Origin: Rhizocola hellebori
GTDB lineage: Bacteria > Actinomycetota > Actinomycetes > Mycobacteriales > Micromonosporaceae
DNA length: 43,924 nucleotides
Direction of reading: 5' to 3'
Assembly (NCBI RefSeq): GCF_016862955.1
Contig: NZ_BONY01000079.1
Location: 1 to 43,924, forward strand
A program made the position numbers and the translations under genes. Of the stretch, positions 16,388 to 25,001 are shown one piece after another; the first letter of the stretch is position 1; each line of letters starts with the position of its first letter. Below the pieces are notes generated by a model. That model was not told the DNA's origin. It was given only the letters and a program-made list of their open reading frames with translations, and did not search any database.

Positions 16388-16424
16388 CTGGCCATTGTTG
16401 CGCGGGGTGGGTACCAAGAAGGAC

Positions 16425-16790
16425 GTGAGTGAGATTGTTTTTGACCGCAAGGAGCAAATGAAGCAGATCCAGAGCGGTCTGCTTGATGGTGAAAAGATCA
16501 TCGCCGTCTACGACGCCATCGGCACCGGCACCGGCTTCATCGGCCTCACCGACCGGCGCGTCATCATCCAAGACAAGTCATTCGTCGGCAAGAAGGTCGC
16601 GATCACCAGCATTCCCTACGGGAAGATCACCAGCGTGAGCGTGGTCAGCGACCGTTCCTGGGCGGGCAACTTCTTCTCCACCGGCAGCATCGCCATTCAC
16701 GTCGGCGCCCGCACCTACGAGGTGAGTTTCCGTGGTGACCAAAAAGGCCACCACGTCCACAACGTCATCTTGCATTACATCAGTAGATAG
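16425..16790 (+). CDS. Bacterial PH-domain protein (bPH_1)
   Basis: A 121-residue soluble protein from a GTG with an AAGAAGGAC ribosome site. The order of strands and the segments DGEKIIAVYDAIGTGTGFIGLTDRR, GKITSVSVV, FFSTGSIAIHV and a final amphipathic helix (GHHVHNVILHYI) match bacterial pleckstrin-homology domain family bPH_1. These are small oligomeric proteins of uncertain role, often linked to stress or membranes. It ends one base before the stop of the convergent ABC permease gene. Confidence 0.85.
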   Translation: MSEIVFDRKEQMKQIQSGLLDGEKIIAVYDAIGTGTGFIGLTDRRVIIQDKSFVGKKVAITSIPYGKITSVSVVSDRSWAGNFFSTGSIAIHVGARTYEVSFRGDQKGHHVHNVILHYISR

Positions 16791-16791
16791 A

Positions 16792-17598
16792 TCATCCCTT
16801 GAGCGCACCGGCCATGAGGCCCCTCATGAAGAAGCGGCCCAGCAGGAGGTAGACCAGCAGGGTCGGGATGCTGGCGAGGAAGGCGCTGGCCATGGCCTGA
16901 TTGAACGGCACGGTCTGCGCGCCCGCGACGTTGTTGAGCGCCACGGTCACCGGCCAGAACTCGGTACGGGTCATGATGACCCCGAACAGGAAGTCGTTCC
17001 ACGCCGAGGTGAACTGCCAGATCATCGCGACGGCGAAGGCGGGCAAGCCGAGCGGCAGGGCGATGTAGGCGAAGGTGCGCAGCATGCCCGCGCCATCGAC
17101 CCGCGCCGCCTCGATGACCTCTTCGGACAGGCCGATGTAGTAGTTGCGGAAGATCAGGGTGGTGATGGGCAGCCCGTAGATGATGTGGATCAGGATCAGG
17201 CCGTCCAGCCCGCCCTTGAGGCCGATGTCGGTCATCAGTCCGCTCATCGGGATGATGACCGCCTGATAGGGAATGAACATCCCGAACAGGATCACCGGGA
17301 AGACCACGTCGGCGCCGGGGAAGCGCCACTTCGCCAGCACGAAACCGTTGGCCGCGCCCAGCAGTGAGGAGATCACGCTGGCCGGGATGGCCAGCATCAG
17401 GCTGTTCACCATTCCGTTCTGCAGCTTGGGCCAGACCAGGCTGAAGCTGTCGAACGACAACGACTTGGGCAGGGTCCACATGTGCACCACGTCGACCTCG
17501 CCCGGCGACTTGAATGCGGTCACCAGCAACACGTACACCGGCATCAGGAAGAAGATGGCGAACGCGAAGAGCACCAGGTTTCTGAAGATCCGCGTCAT
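16792..17598 (-). CDS. Carbohydrate ABC transporter permease (MalG-like)
   Basis: A 268-residue CUT1-type inner-membrane permease. Six transmembrane segments are visible, with the cytoplasmic EAA loop EEVIEAARVDGAGMLRTFAYIALPLGLPA that contacts the ATPase. It starts at the ATG of MTRIFRNLVLFAFAIFF, overlapping the stop of the upstream permease as ATGA. With the other permease it forms the channel of a sugar importer. No nucleotide-binding subunit gene is in the operon; in actinomycetes such importers usually share a common MsiK-type ATPase encoded elsewhere. Confidence 0.93.
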   Translation of the reverse strand: MTRIFRNLVLFAFAIFFLMPVYVLLVTAFKSPGEVDVVHMWTLPKSLSFDSFSLVWPKLQNGMVNSLMLAIPASVISSLLGAANGFVLAKWRFPGADVVFPVILFGMFIPYQAVIIPMSGLMTDIGLKGGLDGLILIHIIYGLPITTLIFRNYYIGLSEEVIEAARVDGAGMLRTFAYIALPLGLPAFAVAMIWQFTSAWNDFLFGVIMTRTEFWPVTVALNNVAGAQTVPFNQAMASAFLASIPTLLVYLLLGRFFMRGLMAGALKG

Positions 17599-18491
17599 CG
17601 CGCCGTCCGCTCTTTGCGTATCGAGTACCAGATGTACGGCACGATGACCACGGCGATCGCGAAGAAGAGCAGCGTCGCGATGGCGGCTCCGCGGGCGTAG
17701 AAGTTGCCGCGGAAGGCGGTCAGGTACATGAAGATGGCCGGTGTCTCGGTCCTCGGGTCCAGCGGCGCTATCGCATAGATGAGATCGAACGTCTTGAGCG
17801 AGATGTGCGCCAGGATGACCAGCGCGCTCATCAAGACCGGATACATCATCGGCCTGACCACGTGCCAGTAGACCCGGAACTCGGTGGCGCCGTCGACGCG
17901 GGCCGCCTCGCGCAGCTCGTCCGGGATTCCGCGCAGCCCGGCCAGGAAAAGCGCCATCACATAGCCGGAAAGGGCCCAGCCGGCGGGCAGGGCGATGGCC
18001 GCGATGGCCCACTGCGAATCGGACTTGTGCCAGTCCGAGTGCACGCCCACCAGGCCTAGCAGGTCGTTGACCCCGGTCGTGCCCTCGCCCGGGTCGCTGT
18101 TGAGCAGCCAGCGCCAGACGATGCCGGTGGCGATGAACGAGATTCCCATCGGGAACAGATAGATGCTGCGCAGTATGTTCTCGCCCCGGACGCCCTTGTC
18201 CATCAGCAGCGCCAGCAGCAGACCGACCGACATCGACCCCAGGATGAAGACCAGCGTGAAGATCAGCAGGTTTCGGGCATCGTTATGGAAGGTCTCGTCG
18301 GCGAACAGCTGCTTGTACCAGAACAGGCCCACGTAATTGTCGGTCTCCAGCTGTCCCTTCCAGTCGGTGACCGAAATCTTGATGTTCCATCCGATGAAGC
18401 CGTAGACGAAGACCCCGAGCAGCACCAGTGAAGGCGACACCAGTAGCAGCCCGGGGACCCAACGTCCGATTCGACGTTTGAGTTTGCTCAT
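17595..18491 (-). CDS. Sugar ABC transporter permease (MalF-like)
   Basis: A 298-residue CUT1 permease with six hydrophobic segments. The first starts in GLLLVSPSLVLLGVFVYGFIG, and the EAA loop reads IPDELREAARVDGATEFRVYWHVVRPM. It pairs with the downstream permease, to which it is translationally coupled, and follows the binding-protein gene by three bases, so the three genes are one operon. It moves an oligosaccharide across the inner membrane; the nearby ROK and LacI regulators support a sugar substrate. Confidence 0.93.
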   Translation of the reverse strand: MSKLKRRIGRWVPGLLLVSPSLVLLGVFVYGFIGWNIKISVTDWKGQLETDNYVGLFWYKQLFADETFHNDARNLLIFTLVFILGSMSVGLLLALLMDKGVRGENILRSIYLFPMGISFIATGIVWRWLLNSDPGEGTTGVNDLLGLVGVHSDWHKSDSQWAIAAIALPAGWALSGYVMALFLAGLRGIPDELREAARVDGATEFRVYWHVVRPMMYPVLMSALVILAHISLKTFDLIYAIAPLDPRTETPAIFMYLTAFRGNFYARGAAIATLLFFAIAVVIVPYIWYSIRKERTAR

Positions 18492-18494
18492 TGG

Positions 18495-19769
18495 CTATTT
18501 GTTGGCCGCATAGGCAGCCGACACGGATGCGGCGAACTTCGCCGAGTCCTTGCCGGTGAAGAAGACGCCGTATGCCTTCTCGATCTCGGACTTCCACGAG
18601 TTGTTGGCCACCACGCCGTGGACGAGCGAGCCGACCACCACCGTCTTGGTGTCCTGCCACTGGCTCAGTGCCCAGCCCAGGTAGTCGGTGTACTTCGACT
18701 TGTCCGAGTCCAGGCGGGCCGGAACCGAGCCCTTCTTGGGGTTGAACAGGTCCTGGCCTGCCGGCGACGCACACAGTTTGAGCCACGCCTCGGCGTAGGT
18801 CTTGTGCGGAGCGTTCTTGGGCAGGGTGAAGGAGTCGGCGAGGAAGTTGTAGACGCCGGTGGATCCGGGCGAGGCGACCACGTCGTAGCCGTCCTTGTAC
18901 TTGAGAGCCTTCGCGCCCTGCAGGTAACCCGCGGCCCAGTCGCCCATCACGTTGTAGGCGGCTGTTCCGGCGAGCACCTTGTCGATGGTCGGCTGCCAGT
19001 CGTCCGTGCCGACGACCGAGACGTCAAGGATCTTCTTGAAGGTGTCCAGCGCGGCAACGACGTCCGCGCCCTTCCAGTCGGTCTTGCCGTCCCACAGCCC
19101 GTTGTACTTGGCCGTGCCCAGCTCTCCCAGCAGCACGTTCTCGAGCAGGTGCAGCTGGGTCCAGGTGGCGCCGACCGACAACGCCTTGACGTTCTTGGCT
19201 TTGAGCGTCTCGGCCTGGGCCAGGAACTCGGTCCACGTCTTGGCGGGCGCGGCGATGCCCCACTCGGCGAGCTTTTTGGGCGAGAAGAACATGAGGTTGG
19301 AGCGGTGGATGTTCACCGGAACCGCGTAGATCTTGCCGCTGATCGACAGCTTCTCGATCAGCCCGGCGGGGAACTTGGACTTCCAGCCGTTGGACTCGTA
19401 GAGGCCGGTAAGGTCCTCAAGCCAGCCGGCCTTGATGTCGTCGGCTGCTTCCAGACCGGCGTGCAGCTGGTAGGAGTCGGGCGGCTGGTTGTTGCGCATG
19501 CGGTCGCTGAGCACCTGCTTAGCCTGGGTGCCCGAGCCACCTGCGACTGCCGCGTTGACGAACTCGACACCCGCGTTGCTCTGCTTGAAGTTGGCGATGA
19601 GGGCGTCAAGACCCTCGGCCTCGCCGGGGCCAGACCACCAGGAGAAGACTTCGACCTTCTTCTCATCCGGTTTGGTCTCGCCGCCGGAGTTGGAACAGGC
19701 CGGAAGCACGGCCAGGGCGGACATTCCGGCCCCGGCTGCAAGGAGTTGCCTGCGATTGATTGCTGCCAT
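18495..19769 (-). CDS. Sugar ABC transporter substrate-binding lipoprotein
   Basis: A 424-residue family 1 extracellular solute-binding protein. The ATG chosen gives MAAINRRQLLAAGAG...LPAC: a twin-arginine (RRQLL) signal with lipobox Cys25, so it is probably a Tat-exported lipoprotein. The mature part has the usual VEVFSWWSGPGEAEGLDALI start and an aromatic-rich ligand cleft. It delivers an oligosaccharide to the two downstream permeases. The promoter region contains a TTGACA on the coding strand at 19805-19800 without a convincing -10. First gene of the operon, divergent from the ROK repressor, which likely controls it. Confidence 0.93.
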   Translation of the reverse strand: MAAINRRQLLAAGAGMSALAVLPACSNSGGETKPDEKKVEVFSWWSGPGEAEGLDALIANFKQSNAGVEFVNAAVAGGSGTQAKQVLSDRMRNNQPPDSYQLHAGLEAADDIKAGWLEDLTGLYESNGWKSKFPAGLIEKLSISGKIYAVPVNIHRSNLMFFSPKKLAEWGIAAPAKTWTEFLAQAETLKAKNVKALSVGATWTQLHLLENVLLGELGTAKYNGLWDGKTDWKGADVVAALDTFKKILDVSVVGTDDWQPTIDKVLAGTAAYNVMGDWAAGYLQGAKALKYKDGYDVVASPGSTGVYNFLADSFTLPKNAPHKTYAEAWLKLCASPAGQDLFNPKKGSVPARLDSDKSKYTDYLGWALSQWQDTKTVVVGSLVHGVVANNSWKSEIEKAYGVFFTGKDSAKFAASVSAAYAANK

Positions 19770-19842
19770 GCGGAAGAGCGTTCTCCCGATGCGCAGTTCT
19801 GTCAACAGATCACAATACTGTCGTGATCAGACCGTAACTTTT

Positions 19843-19864
19843 GCCAAACGTTTTCAAAACTGGC
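19843..19864. promoter_or_regulatory. Candidate ROK repressor operator
   Basis: Just upstream of the ROK start codon is an AT-rich island in GC-rich DNA with the perfect palindrome GTTTTCAAAAC (19850-19860), the overlapping AAACGTTT, and flanking GCCA/TGGC. ROK repressors often bind AT-rich palindromes in the spacer to the operon they control, here the sugar ABC operon. Position and symmetry only; no known consensus is matched. Confidence 0.45.
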
Positions 19865-19867
19865 AGC

Positions 19868-20998
19868 ATGCCTATCGTGAGGGAGGCTGCTCGGCGGGTT
19901 GCGGAGATGTTGCGCGGACGGGGTCCGCGCACCAGAGCCGAGCTCATTTCCCTCACCGGACTTTCGCGGCCGACCATCAGCTCGGCCCTCACCGAGCTTT
20001 CCACGGCCGGGCTGGTCACGGAAGTGCTCGGCCCACCGGCCGGAGGCCGCCCGGCCGGGGTGTTCCGCCTGACCCGCAAGGCGGGGCTTGCCGTCGGCGT
20101 CGACATCGGACGGCGTCACCTCCGGGTGGCCATTGCCGATCTTGGGCACGAAATCCTTGCCTCCCAAGCCATCCGGCTCGACCGTGACGCCGACGACCAC
20201 CCGTTCAGCGCGCTTGACCTGGCCACCCAGCAGGTCGACAAGGTGCTCGCCGCGGTCGGCGGCAGCCGGGCCGAGGTGGTCGGCGTGGGCCTGGGCATCC
20301 CCGCCCCGGTCACCCTCGACGGCCGCATCGGGTCACCTACCCTGCTTCCGGCCTGGGCTGATCTGGTACCGGAAGAGGAGCTGGCCAATCGCCTAGGCGG
20401 CCTGACCGTGCGGGTGGACAACGACGCCAACCTCGGCGCGCTGGCCGAACACACCTGGGGCGCCGGACGCGACTGCGCCGACCTCGTCTACGTCAAGATC
20501 GCCACCGGCATCGGCGCGGGCATCGTCCTAGATGGACGGTTGTACCGCGGCTCGGCCGGGACAGCCGGCGAGCTGGGCCACGTAACCCTCGACGCCAGCG
20601 GGCCGATCTGCCGCTGCGGCAACCGCGGCTGCCTGGAGCTGACCGCGGGCGGACGCGCCCTGCTCGCCCAGGCCGGGGTGCGCGACCTCGACGTCCTCGC
20701 CCAGCGCGCCATCGCGGGCGATCCCGGCTGCCGCCGCCTGCTGCTCGACGCGGGCCGGCATCTGGGCATCGCGCTCGGCGGGCTGCTCAACCTGATCAAC
20801 CCGGACCGGATCGTGGTCGGCGAGTTCGCCGGGCACAAGACCACCACCCGGCTGCTGCTCGAGCCGCTGCGGCGCGGCCTGGCCGAAACCGCGATGGCGG
20901 CGGCCGTGGACGCGGTCGAGGTGGTACAGGCCGACCTCGGCGAACGAGCGGCCGCCCTGGGCGGGGTAGCCCTGGCACTCGGCGTGGACCGGGCCTAG
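19868..20998 (+). CDS. ROK-family transcriptional repressor
   Basis: A 376-residue ROK regulator. An N-terminal winged helix (about 1-70; TRAELISLTGLSRPTISSALTEL) precedes an ROK domain with VGVDIGRRHLRVAIAD near 75, a sugar-site VRVDNDANLGALAEH, and the zinc motif CRCGNRGCLE near residue 250. DNA-binding ROK proteins (NagC/XylR type) release their operators on binding a sugar or sugar phosphate. It is divergent from the three-gene sugar importer and probably represses it and itself. The ATG at 19868 is preferred over an in-frame TTG at 19841, because the latter falls inside the candidate operator. Confidence 0.9.
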   Translation: MPIVREAARRVAEMLRGRGPRTRAELISLTGLSRPTISSALTELSTAGLVTEVLGPPAGGRPAGVFRLTRKAGLAVGVDIGRRHLRVAIADLGHEILASQAIRLDRDADDHPFSALDLATQQVDKVLAAVGGSRAEVVGVGLGIPAPVTLDGRIGSPTLLPAWADLVPEEELANRLGGLTVRVDNDANLGALAEHTWGAGRDCADLVYVKIATGIGAGIVLDGRLYRGSAGTAGELGHVTLDASGPICRCGNRGCLELTAGGRALLAQAGVRDLDVLAQRAIAGDPGCRRLLLDAGRHLGIALGGLLNLINPDRIVVGEFAGHKTTTRLLLEPLRRGLAETAMAAAVDAVEVVQADLGERAAALGGVALALGVDRA

Positions 20999-21001
20999 TG
21001 C

Positions 21002-21061
21002 AAACCGCGACGGGGGCCGGCGACCCGCTGCGCAGCAGACATTCAGCGCAGGCCGCGGTTT
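21002..21061. terminator. Possible bidirectional hairpin between ROK and LacI genes
   Basis: Between the convergent ROK and LacI stops are long-range arms AAACCGCG (21002-21009) and CGCGGTTT (21054-21061), and between them the perfect palindrome GCTGCGCAGC (21027-21036). There is no T tract. It may help to end transcription from both sides, but the right arm is within LacI codons and could be coincidence. Confidence 0.3.
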
Positions 21062-22035
21062 ACCAGGCGGGTGGGCAGCACGACCGTGCGCGGCCACAGG
21101 TTCTGCTTGGCTATCCGCGCGAAGAGAAGCTCGGCCGCCTGGCGGGCCAGTTCCCTTGTGTCGTAGGCGATGACGGTCAGCGGCAGCGGCATCAGGTGCG
21201 ACAGCTCGAAATCGTCGAAGCCGACCACCGACGCGGTGCTGTTGCGGTGCCAAAGCTCTTGCACCACACCGACTGTGATGCGGTTGTTCAACGCGAAGAA
21301 GGCCGTCGGCGGGTCGGGCGCGTCGAGCATCTGGGCGACGGCCTGGGCGGCGGTGACCGGGTCGCGCACCCCGTCGCAGACCAGGTGGCTGTCGTAGGGC
21401 AGCCCGGCGGCGCCGAGCGCTTCCTGCGCCCCGCCCAGGCGCTCACGCATCGTATAGACGCCAATCGAATCCAGGAGCACGCCTATCCGGCGGTGGCCCT
21501 CGCCCAGCAGGTGCTCCACCCCGGCTCGGGCGCCGCCGCGATTGTCGAGCAGCACGGTGTCGGCGACGAGCCCGCCCGCCGGGCGATCGAGGAACACGAC
21601 CGGAATGCCCTGCTCGACCTCTGCGCGCAGGAAGCTGTGGTCGTAACCGGCCGGCACCACGAGCAGGCCGTCGACGCGGCGCGCGCAAAGATCGCGCAGC
21701 AGCCTCTCCTCACGCACCGGATCCTCTTCCGAGCTGGCGGTGATGAGCAGCGAGTCGAACCCGGCCGCGACCTCGGCGGCGACCTGCGCGATCGTGGCGT
21801 AGAACGGGTTGGCGATCTCCTCGATGAGCAGCCCCACGGTCGAGGTCTGCTGCCCCGAGCGCAGCGCGCTGGCCAGCTGGTTGCGCCGGAACCCCAGCTC
21901 GTCGACCGCGGCCAGCACCCTGTCGACCAGCTCCTGCTGGACATTGGGCGCCTTGTTCACCACCCGGGACACCGTTTTCAGGCTGACACCGGCATGCCTG
22001 GCGACGTCCACCATCGTTGGCCGATGTGCTCTCAC
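21043..22035 (-). CDS. LacI-family transcriptional regulator
   Basis: A 330-residue repressor. The N-terminal headpiece is clear (TMVDVARHAGVSLKTVSRVVN, then the hinge helix NQLASALRSGQQ), followed by a periplasmic-binding-protein-like effector domain with VGLLIEEIANPFYATI, VDGLLVVPAG and VVGFDDFELSHLMPLPLT. GTG start at 22035; an ATG seven codons later is possible. Divergent from the ROK kinase across 43 bases containing ACAACGTTGT, the best candidate for its operator; the same palindrome precedes the GH92 mannosidase gene. It probably represses sugar use until a mannose-type ligand binds. Confidence 0.92.
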   Translation of the reverse strand: MRAHRPTMVDVARHAGVSLKTVSRVVNKAPNVQQELVDRVLAAVDELGFRRNQLASALRSGQQTSTVGLLIEEIANPFYATIAQVAAEVAAGFDSLLITASSEEDPVREERLLRDLCARRVDGLLVVPAGYDHSFLRAEVEQGIPVVFLDRPAGGLVADTVLLDNRGGARAGVEHLLGEGHRRIGVLLDSIGVYTMRERLGGAQEALGAAGLPYDSHLVCDGVRDPVTAAQAVAQMLDAPDPPTAFFALNNRITVGVVQELWHRNSTASVVGFDDFELSHLMPLPLTVIAYDTRELARQAAELLFARIAKQNLWPRTVVLPTRLVNRGLR

Positions 22036-22057
22036 CAGTGCAGGCTAACCGACTTCG

Positions 22058-22067
22058 ACAACGTTGT
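22058..22067. promoter_or_regulatory. LacI operator candidate ACAACGTTGT
   Basis: A perfect 10-base palindrome with the central CG typical of LacI-family operators, midway between the divergent lacI-type and ROK-kinase starts, and matching ten central bases of the palindrome at 30313-30324. It could control both flanking genes. Confidence 0.7.
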
Positions 22068-22078
22068 ATGGAGTGGGA

Positions 22079-22978
22079 ATGGCTGAGGTTGCGCTAGCCG
22101 TCGATGTCGGCGGCACCAAGCTGGCGGCATGCCTGGTTCGTCCGGACGGGACGGTCATGTCGTATGAGAACACGCCCACTCCCGCCCATGACGTCTGGGA
22201 GGCGCTGGAGGCGCTGCTCGTCCGGGTGGCCGGGGACGAAGAACTGACCGGCGTCGGCATCGGCTCGGCCGGGCCGATGGACGCGGTAGCCGGGACGGTC
22301 AGCCCGGTCAACATCATCTCGTGGCGCGAATTTCCTTTGCTGTCAAGGATTTCCAAGCTTTTTTCCGGGGTACCGGTCAAGCTCGCCGGAGACGGCATCT
22401 GCGCCGCGGCCGGGGAACACTGGCTGGGCGCCGGACGCGGCTACGACGACCTGCTCGTCATGGTGGTGTCGACCGGCGTCGGAGGTGGCCTCATGCAGGG
22501 CGGCAAACTGGTCCAGGGCCCGACCGGCAACGCCGGCCACATCGGCCACATGGTCGTGGACTTCGCCGGCCACCCCTGCCCGTGCGGCGGGCGCGGCTGC
22601 GTCGAGGCCTACGCCAGCGGCCCGAGCATGGTCCGCTGGGCCCATGCCCAGGGCTGGGCCGGCACCACGGCCGTGGAGCTGGCCGACGCCGCCAGGAGCG
22701 GCCAAACCGTGGCGCAGCAAGCATTCCAGCGAGCGGGCCAGGCCTTGGCCGCCGGGATAGTCTCCACCGCAGCGATCTGCGACATCGGCCGTGCCGTGAT
22801 CGGCGGCGGTGTCGCCCAAGCCGCCGACCTCCTGCTACCCCCCATTCGGCAAGCGCTTGCCGAGCACGCCCGGCTGCACTTCCTGCGCGACCTCGCCGTC
22901 ACCACAGCCGCCCTCGGCAACCGCGCCGGCCTACTCGGCGCAGCCGCCCTAGTGCTGCAGCCCGAGCGCTATCGCTAG
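22079..22978 (+). CDS. ROK-family sugar kinase (glucokinase-like)
   Basis: A 299-residue kinase without a DNA-binding domain. It has an N-terminal phosphate motif LAVDVGGTKLAACLV, GVGIGSAGPMD, a catalytic Asp in KLAGDGICAAAGEHWLGAG (the usual Asn before Asp is Gly), VSTGVGGGLM, and the zinc motif CPCGGRGCVE. It phosphorylates a hexose (glucose, mannose or an amino sugar) using ATP. The ATG at 22079 has GGAG five bases upstream; an in-frame TTG at 22064 overlaps the operator and is rejected. The shared operator suggests it handles monosaccharide released by the GH92 enzyme. Confidence 0.9.
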   Translation: MAEVALAVDVGGTKLAACLVRPDGTVMSYENTPTPAHDVWEALEALLVRVAGDEELTGVGIGSAGPMDAVAGTVSPVNIISWREFPLLSRISKLFSGVPVKLAGDGICAAAGEHWLGAGRGYDDLLVMVVSTGVGGGLMQGGKLVQGPTGNAGHIGHMVVDFAGHPCPCGGRGCVEAYASGPSMVRWAHAQGWAGTTAVELADAARSGQTVAQQAFQRAGQALAAGIVSTAAICDIGRAVIGGGVAQAADLLLPPIRQALAEHARLHFLRDLAVTTAALGNRAGLLGAAALVLQPERYR

Positions 22979-22990
22979 CCCCACCCGATC

Positions 22991-23020
22991 CCCTGCGCCT
23001 CCCATCCGCGAGGCGCAGGG
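22991..23020 (+). terminator. Hairpin after ROK kinase gene
   Basis: Perfect 10-base stem CCCTGCGCCT / AGGCGCAGGG (22991-23000, 23011-23020) with a 10-base loop, starting 13 bases after the kinase stop. It has no T tract. Its right arm is the first copy of the tandem repeat that follows. Confidence 0.55.
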
Positions 23021-23074
23021 CTTGGCGCGAGGCGCAGGGCTTGGCGCGAGGCGCAGGGGCTTGGGGCGAGGCGG
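23007..23074. repeat. 19-base tandem repeat, three copies
   Basis: Unit CGCGAGGCGCAGGGCTTGG at 23007-23025 and 23026-23044, with a third copy carrying one extra G (23045-23064) and a partial fourth. Copy 1 forms the right arm of the hairpin after the ROK kinase; copies 2 and 3 could pair with the same left arm. Confidence 0.8.
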
Positions 23075-23125
23075 ACCGTGGCGGGCGGGGCTGTGGGCGG
23101 GGGCTGGGGTGGCTAGGCTCTGGCC

Positions 23126-23521
23126 ATGTTGAGGCTTGGCCTTGCCCTGCTCGCTGCTTTCCATCTGCTTTTCGGGGTGCCCGCGGTTGTTGCCCCGCAT
23201 TGGTACTTCGACCATTTCCCGGGCGCGGGACATCAGTGGACCGCTGCCTATCCGCCCTACAACGAGCATCTGATGACAGACGTGGGCGCGGCTTTCACCG
23301 CCCTTGGCGTGCTTCTCGCCATGGCCGCGGTGATGGCGGATCGCCGCGTTACCAACGTGGTCCTCATCGGATTGCTGGTCTTTTCCGCGCTGCACCTGGC
23401 TTACCACACCGGCCGGCACGGCAATATGCACGGCGGTGAGCTGTTGGCGAGCCTGGCCAGCCTGGCGGCGGGTGTGCTTGGCCCCCTTGCTCTGCTCTGG
23501 CTCAACCGCCGCCGAACCTGA
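23126..23521 (+). CDS. Small four-helix membrane protein (DUF4345-like)
   Basis: 131 residues with four hydrophobic segments (about 5-25, 50-68, 75-95, 105-125). The loop after helix 1 (PHWYFDHFPGAGHQWTAAYPPYNEHLMTDVGAAF) and the conserved-looking TDVG...ALG and His-rich LAYHTGRHG segments resemble uncharacterised DUF4345-type membrane proteins. No function can be assigned. It stands alone after the tandem repeats and is convergent with the VOC gene. Confidence 0.7.
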   Translation: MLRLGLALLAAFHLLFGVPAVVAPHWYFDHFPGAGHQWTAAYPPYNEHLMTDVGAAFTALGVLLAMAAVMADRRVTNVVLIGLLVFSALHLAYHTGRHGNMHGGELLASLASLAAGVLGPLALLWLNRRRT

Positions 23522-23545
23522 CCGCTTTCCAGGCGCGAAACTCGT

Positions 23546-24007
23546 TCAGTCGAGGCAGAATTCGTTGCCTTCGGGGTCGGTCATCACGATGAAGCCTGCC
23601 TCCATCGGCGGCGCGGGATCAACGCGGCGCACCCGGGTTGCTCCCGCGGCGACGAGGCGCTGGCATTCGGCCTCCAGCGCTGCCATGCGTTGGTCGCCCT
23701 GGAGTCCAGGCGCCGCGCGGACATCGAGGTGGACACGATTTTTCGCGATCTTGCCTTCCGGTACCTTCTGGAAGAAGATCCGTGGGCCGTGGCCCTCCGG
23801 GTCTTCCAGAGCCGACCGGGAGTTGCGCTCCTCAGCGGGGACGCCGACACGGTCGAGGAATTCGTCCCACGCCGCCAGCGGATCGGCGCCCGGCGGCAGG
23901 TCGACCCCGGGCGGGCCCGGGTGAACGTAGCCCAGCGCGTCGCGCCAGAACAACGACAGCGCCTGCGGGTCATTGGCGTCAAAAGTGACCTGAATGTGAC
24001 GGCTCAT
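23546..24007 (-). CDS. VOC-family (glyoxalase-like) protein
   Basis: A 153-residue vicinal-oxygen-chelate domain of the Glyoxalase_6 type: two beta-alpha-beta-beta-beta modules with IQVTFDANDPQALSLFWRDALGY at the start, PRIFFQKVPEGKIAKNRVHLDV in the middle, and MTDPEGNEFCLD at the end. Family members bind metals or small hydrophobic compounds, or act as antibiotic-binding proteins; nothing here identifies the ligand. Divergent from the DUF4397 gene across about 150 relatively AT-rich bases that should hold promoters for both. Confidence 0.88.
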   Translation of the reverse strand: MSRHIQVTFDANDPQALSLFWRDALGYVHPGPPGVDLPPGADPLAAWDEFLDRVGVPAEERNSRSALEDPEGHGPRIFFQKVPEGKIAKNRVHLDVRAAPGLQGDQRMAALEAECQRLVAAGATRVRRVDPAPPMEAGFIVMTDPEGNEFCLD

Positions 24008-24158
24008 TCGCGAAGGCTATCGGGACCCTATGACATCGCACAGAATTTGTGTGACTTCGAAAATTGAGTAAAAGAAATCGCGTGGATAACGCAACTTCCC
24101 GAGATATCAGCCAAACGGTCAATGTCGATGTTCAACGCTGTGGGGAATTCTTCGCAGC

Positions 24159-25001
24159 GTGCGAGTGACGATTCAACGATGCCTAGCTGTCGCCGTTTTG
24201 GCGGCACTGTCCACAGTGGGGCCGGCGCCCGCCCAGGCGGCGGCCGACGGCTATGTCCGGTTGGCCCACCTGTCGCCGGACACTCCCGCGGTCGACGTCT
24301 ATCTCACTTCCCAGTCCGGGGCGGTGAGCAAACAGGTCTTTCCGAGGGTCGGATACGGCGTGGTCTCCCAATACCTCAAGCTTCCGGTGGGCGGCTATGA
24401 GGTGTCGATGCGGCTGGCCGGGGCGGCCGAATCCACCCCGGCGGTGCTCACCACGCAGGTGAGTGTGAGCGCGGGCAGTGCCCAGACCGTGGCCGGTGTC
24501 GGGCGCAATGCCGAGCTCGGGTTGCGGGTGCTGCGCGACGACCTGAGCCTGCCGGCGGGCAACAAGGCGAAGGTCCGCATTGTGCAGGCCTCGGTTCAGG
24601 TGCCGGTGCTGGGAGTGTCGCTGACCAACGGGCCCAGCATCGCCGAGAACGTCGCCTTCGCCACCACCACCGACTACTACATCGTCGACCCGGGCAGCTG
24701 GCAGCTGCAGATCCGCCCGGCCACCGGCAGCCAGAGCACCAAGGTTTCGGCAACCCTGGGCTCCGGCAATGTCTACTCCCTCCTCGTGGTCGATGCGGGA
24801 CAGGGGGCGCTGAAGACACAGCTGTTCACCGACGCCGCAAAGGGACGCGGGCTGCCCTGGGGCGGCGTCGCCACCGGCGGCGGTGGCACGAGCACCAATG
24901 GCCGCACGGCCACCTATCTGATCGTCGGCGCAAGTGTGCTGCTGCTCGCCCTGGTTACCGGGGTAGTGGTAAGGCTTCGGCGGCGTCGCACCACGCTGTG
25001 A
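24159..25001 (+). CDS. DUF4397 surface protein, probable sortase substrate
   Basis: A 280-residue secreted protein from a GTG start. It has a signal peptide with cleavage near AQA/AADG, two DUF4397 beta-sandwich repeats (YVRLAHLSPDTPAVDVYL... and KVRIVQASVQVPVLGVSL...), then a Gly-rich stretch, a transmembrane segment (about 252-272) and a basic tail RLRRRR. This head/linker/helix/Arg-tail layout is that of a wall-sorted protein. No exact LPxTG exists, but LPWGG occurs before the Gly linker. The stop overlaps the class F sortase start (GTGA), making it the likely dedicated substrate. Confidence 0.85.
   Translation: MRVTIQRCLAVAVLAALSTVGPAPAQAAADGYVRLAHLSPDTPAVDVYLTSQSGAVSKQVFPRVGYGVVSQYLKLPVGGYEVSMRLAGAAESTPAVLTTQVSVSAGSAQTVAGVGRNAELGLRVLRDDLSLPAGNKAKVRIVQASVQVPVLGVSLTNGPSIAENVAFATTTDYYIVDPGSWQLQIRPATGSQSTKVSATLGSGNVYSLLVVDAGQGALKTQLFTDAAKGRGLPWGGVATGGGGTSTNGRTATYLIVGASVLLLALVTGVVVRLRRRRTTL

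Noticed and set aside
19770-19867. Consensus promoter for the sugar ABC operon from TTGACA at 19805-19800
   Set aside because: At normal spacing the -10 position reads AACGCT and the start would fall almost on the ATG, so it was not annotated as a feature.
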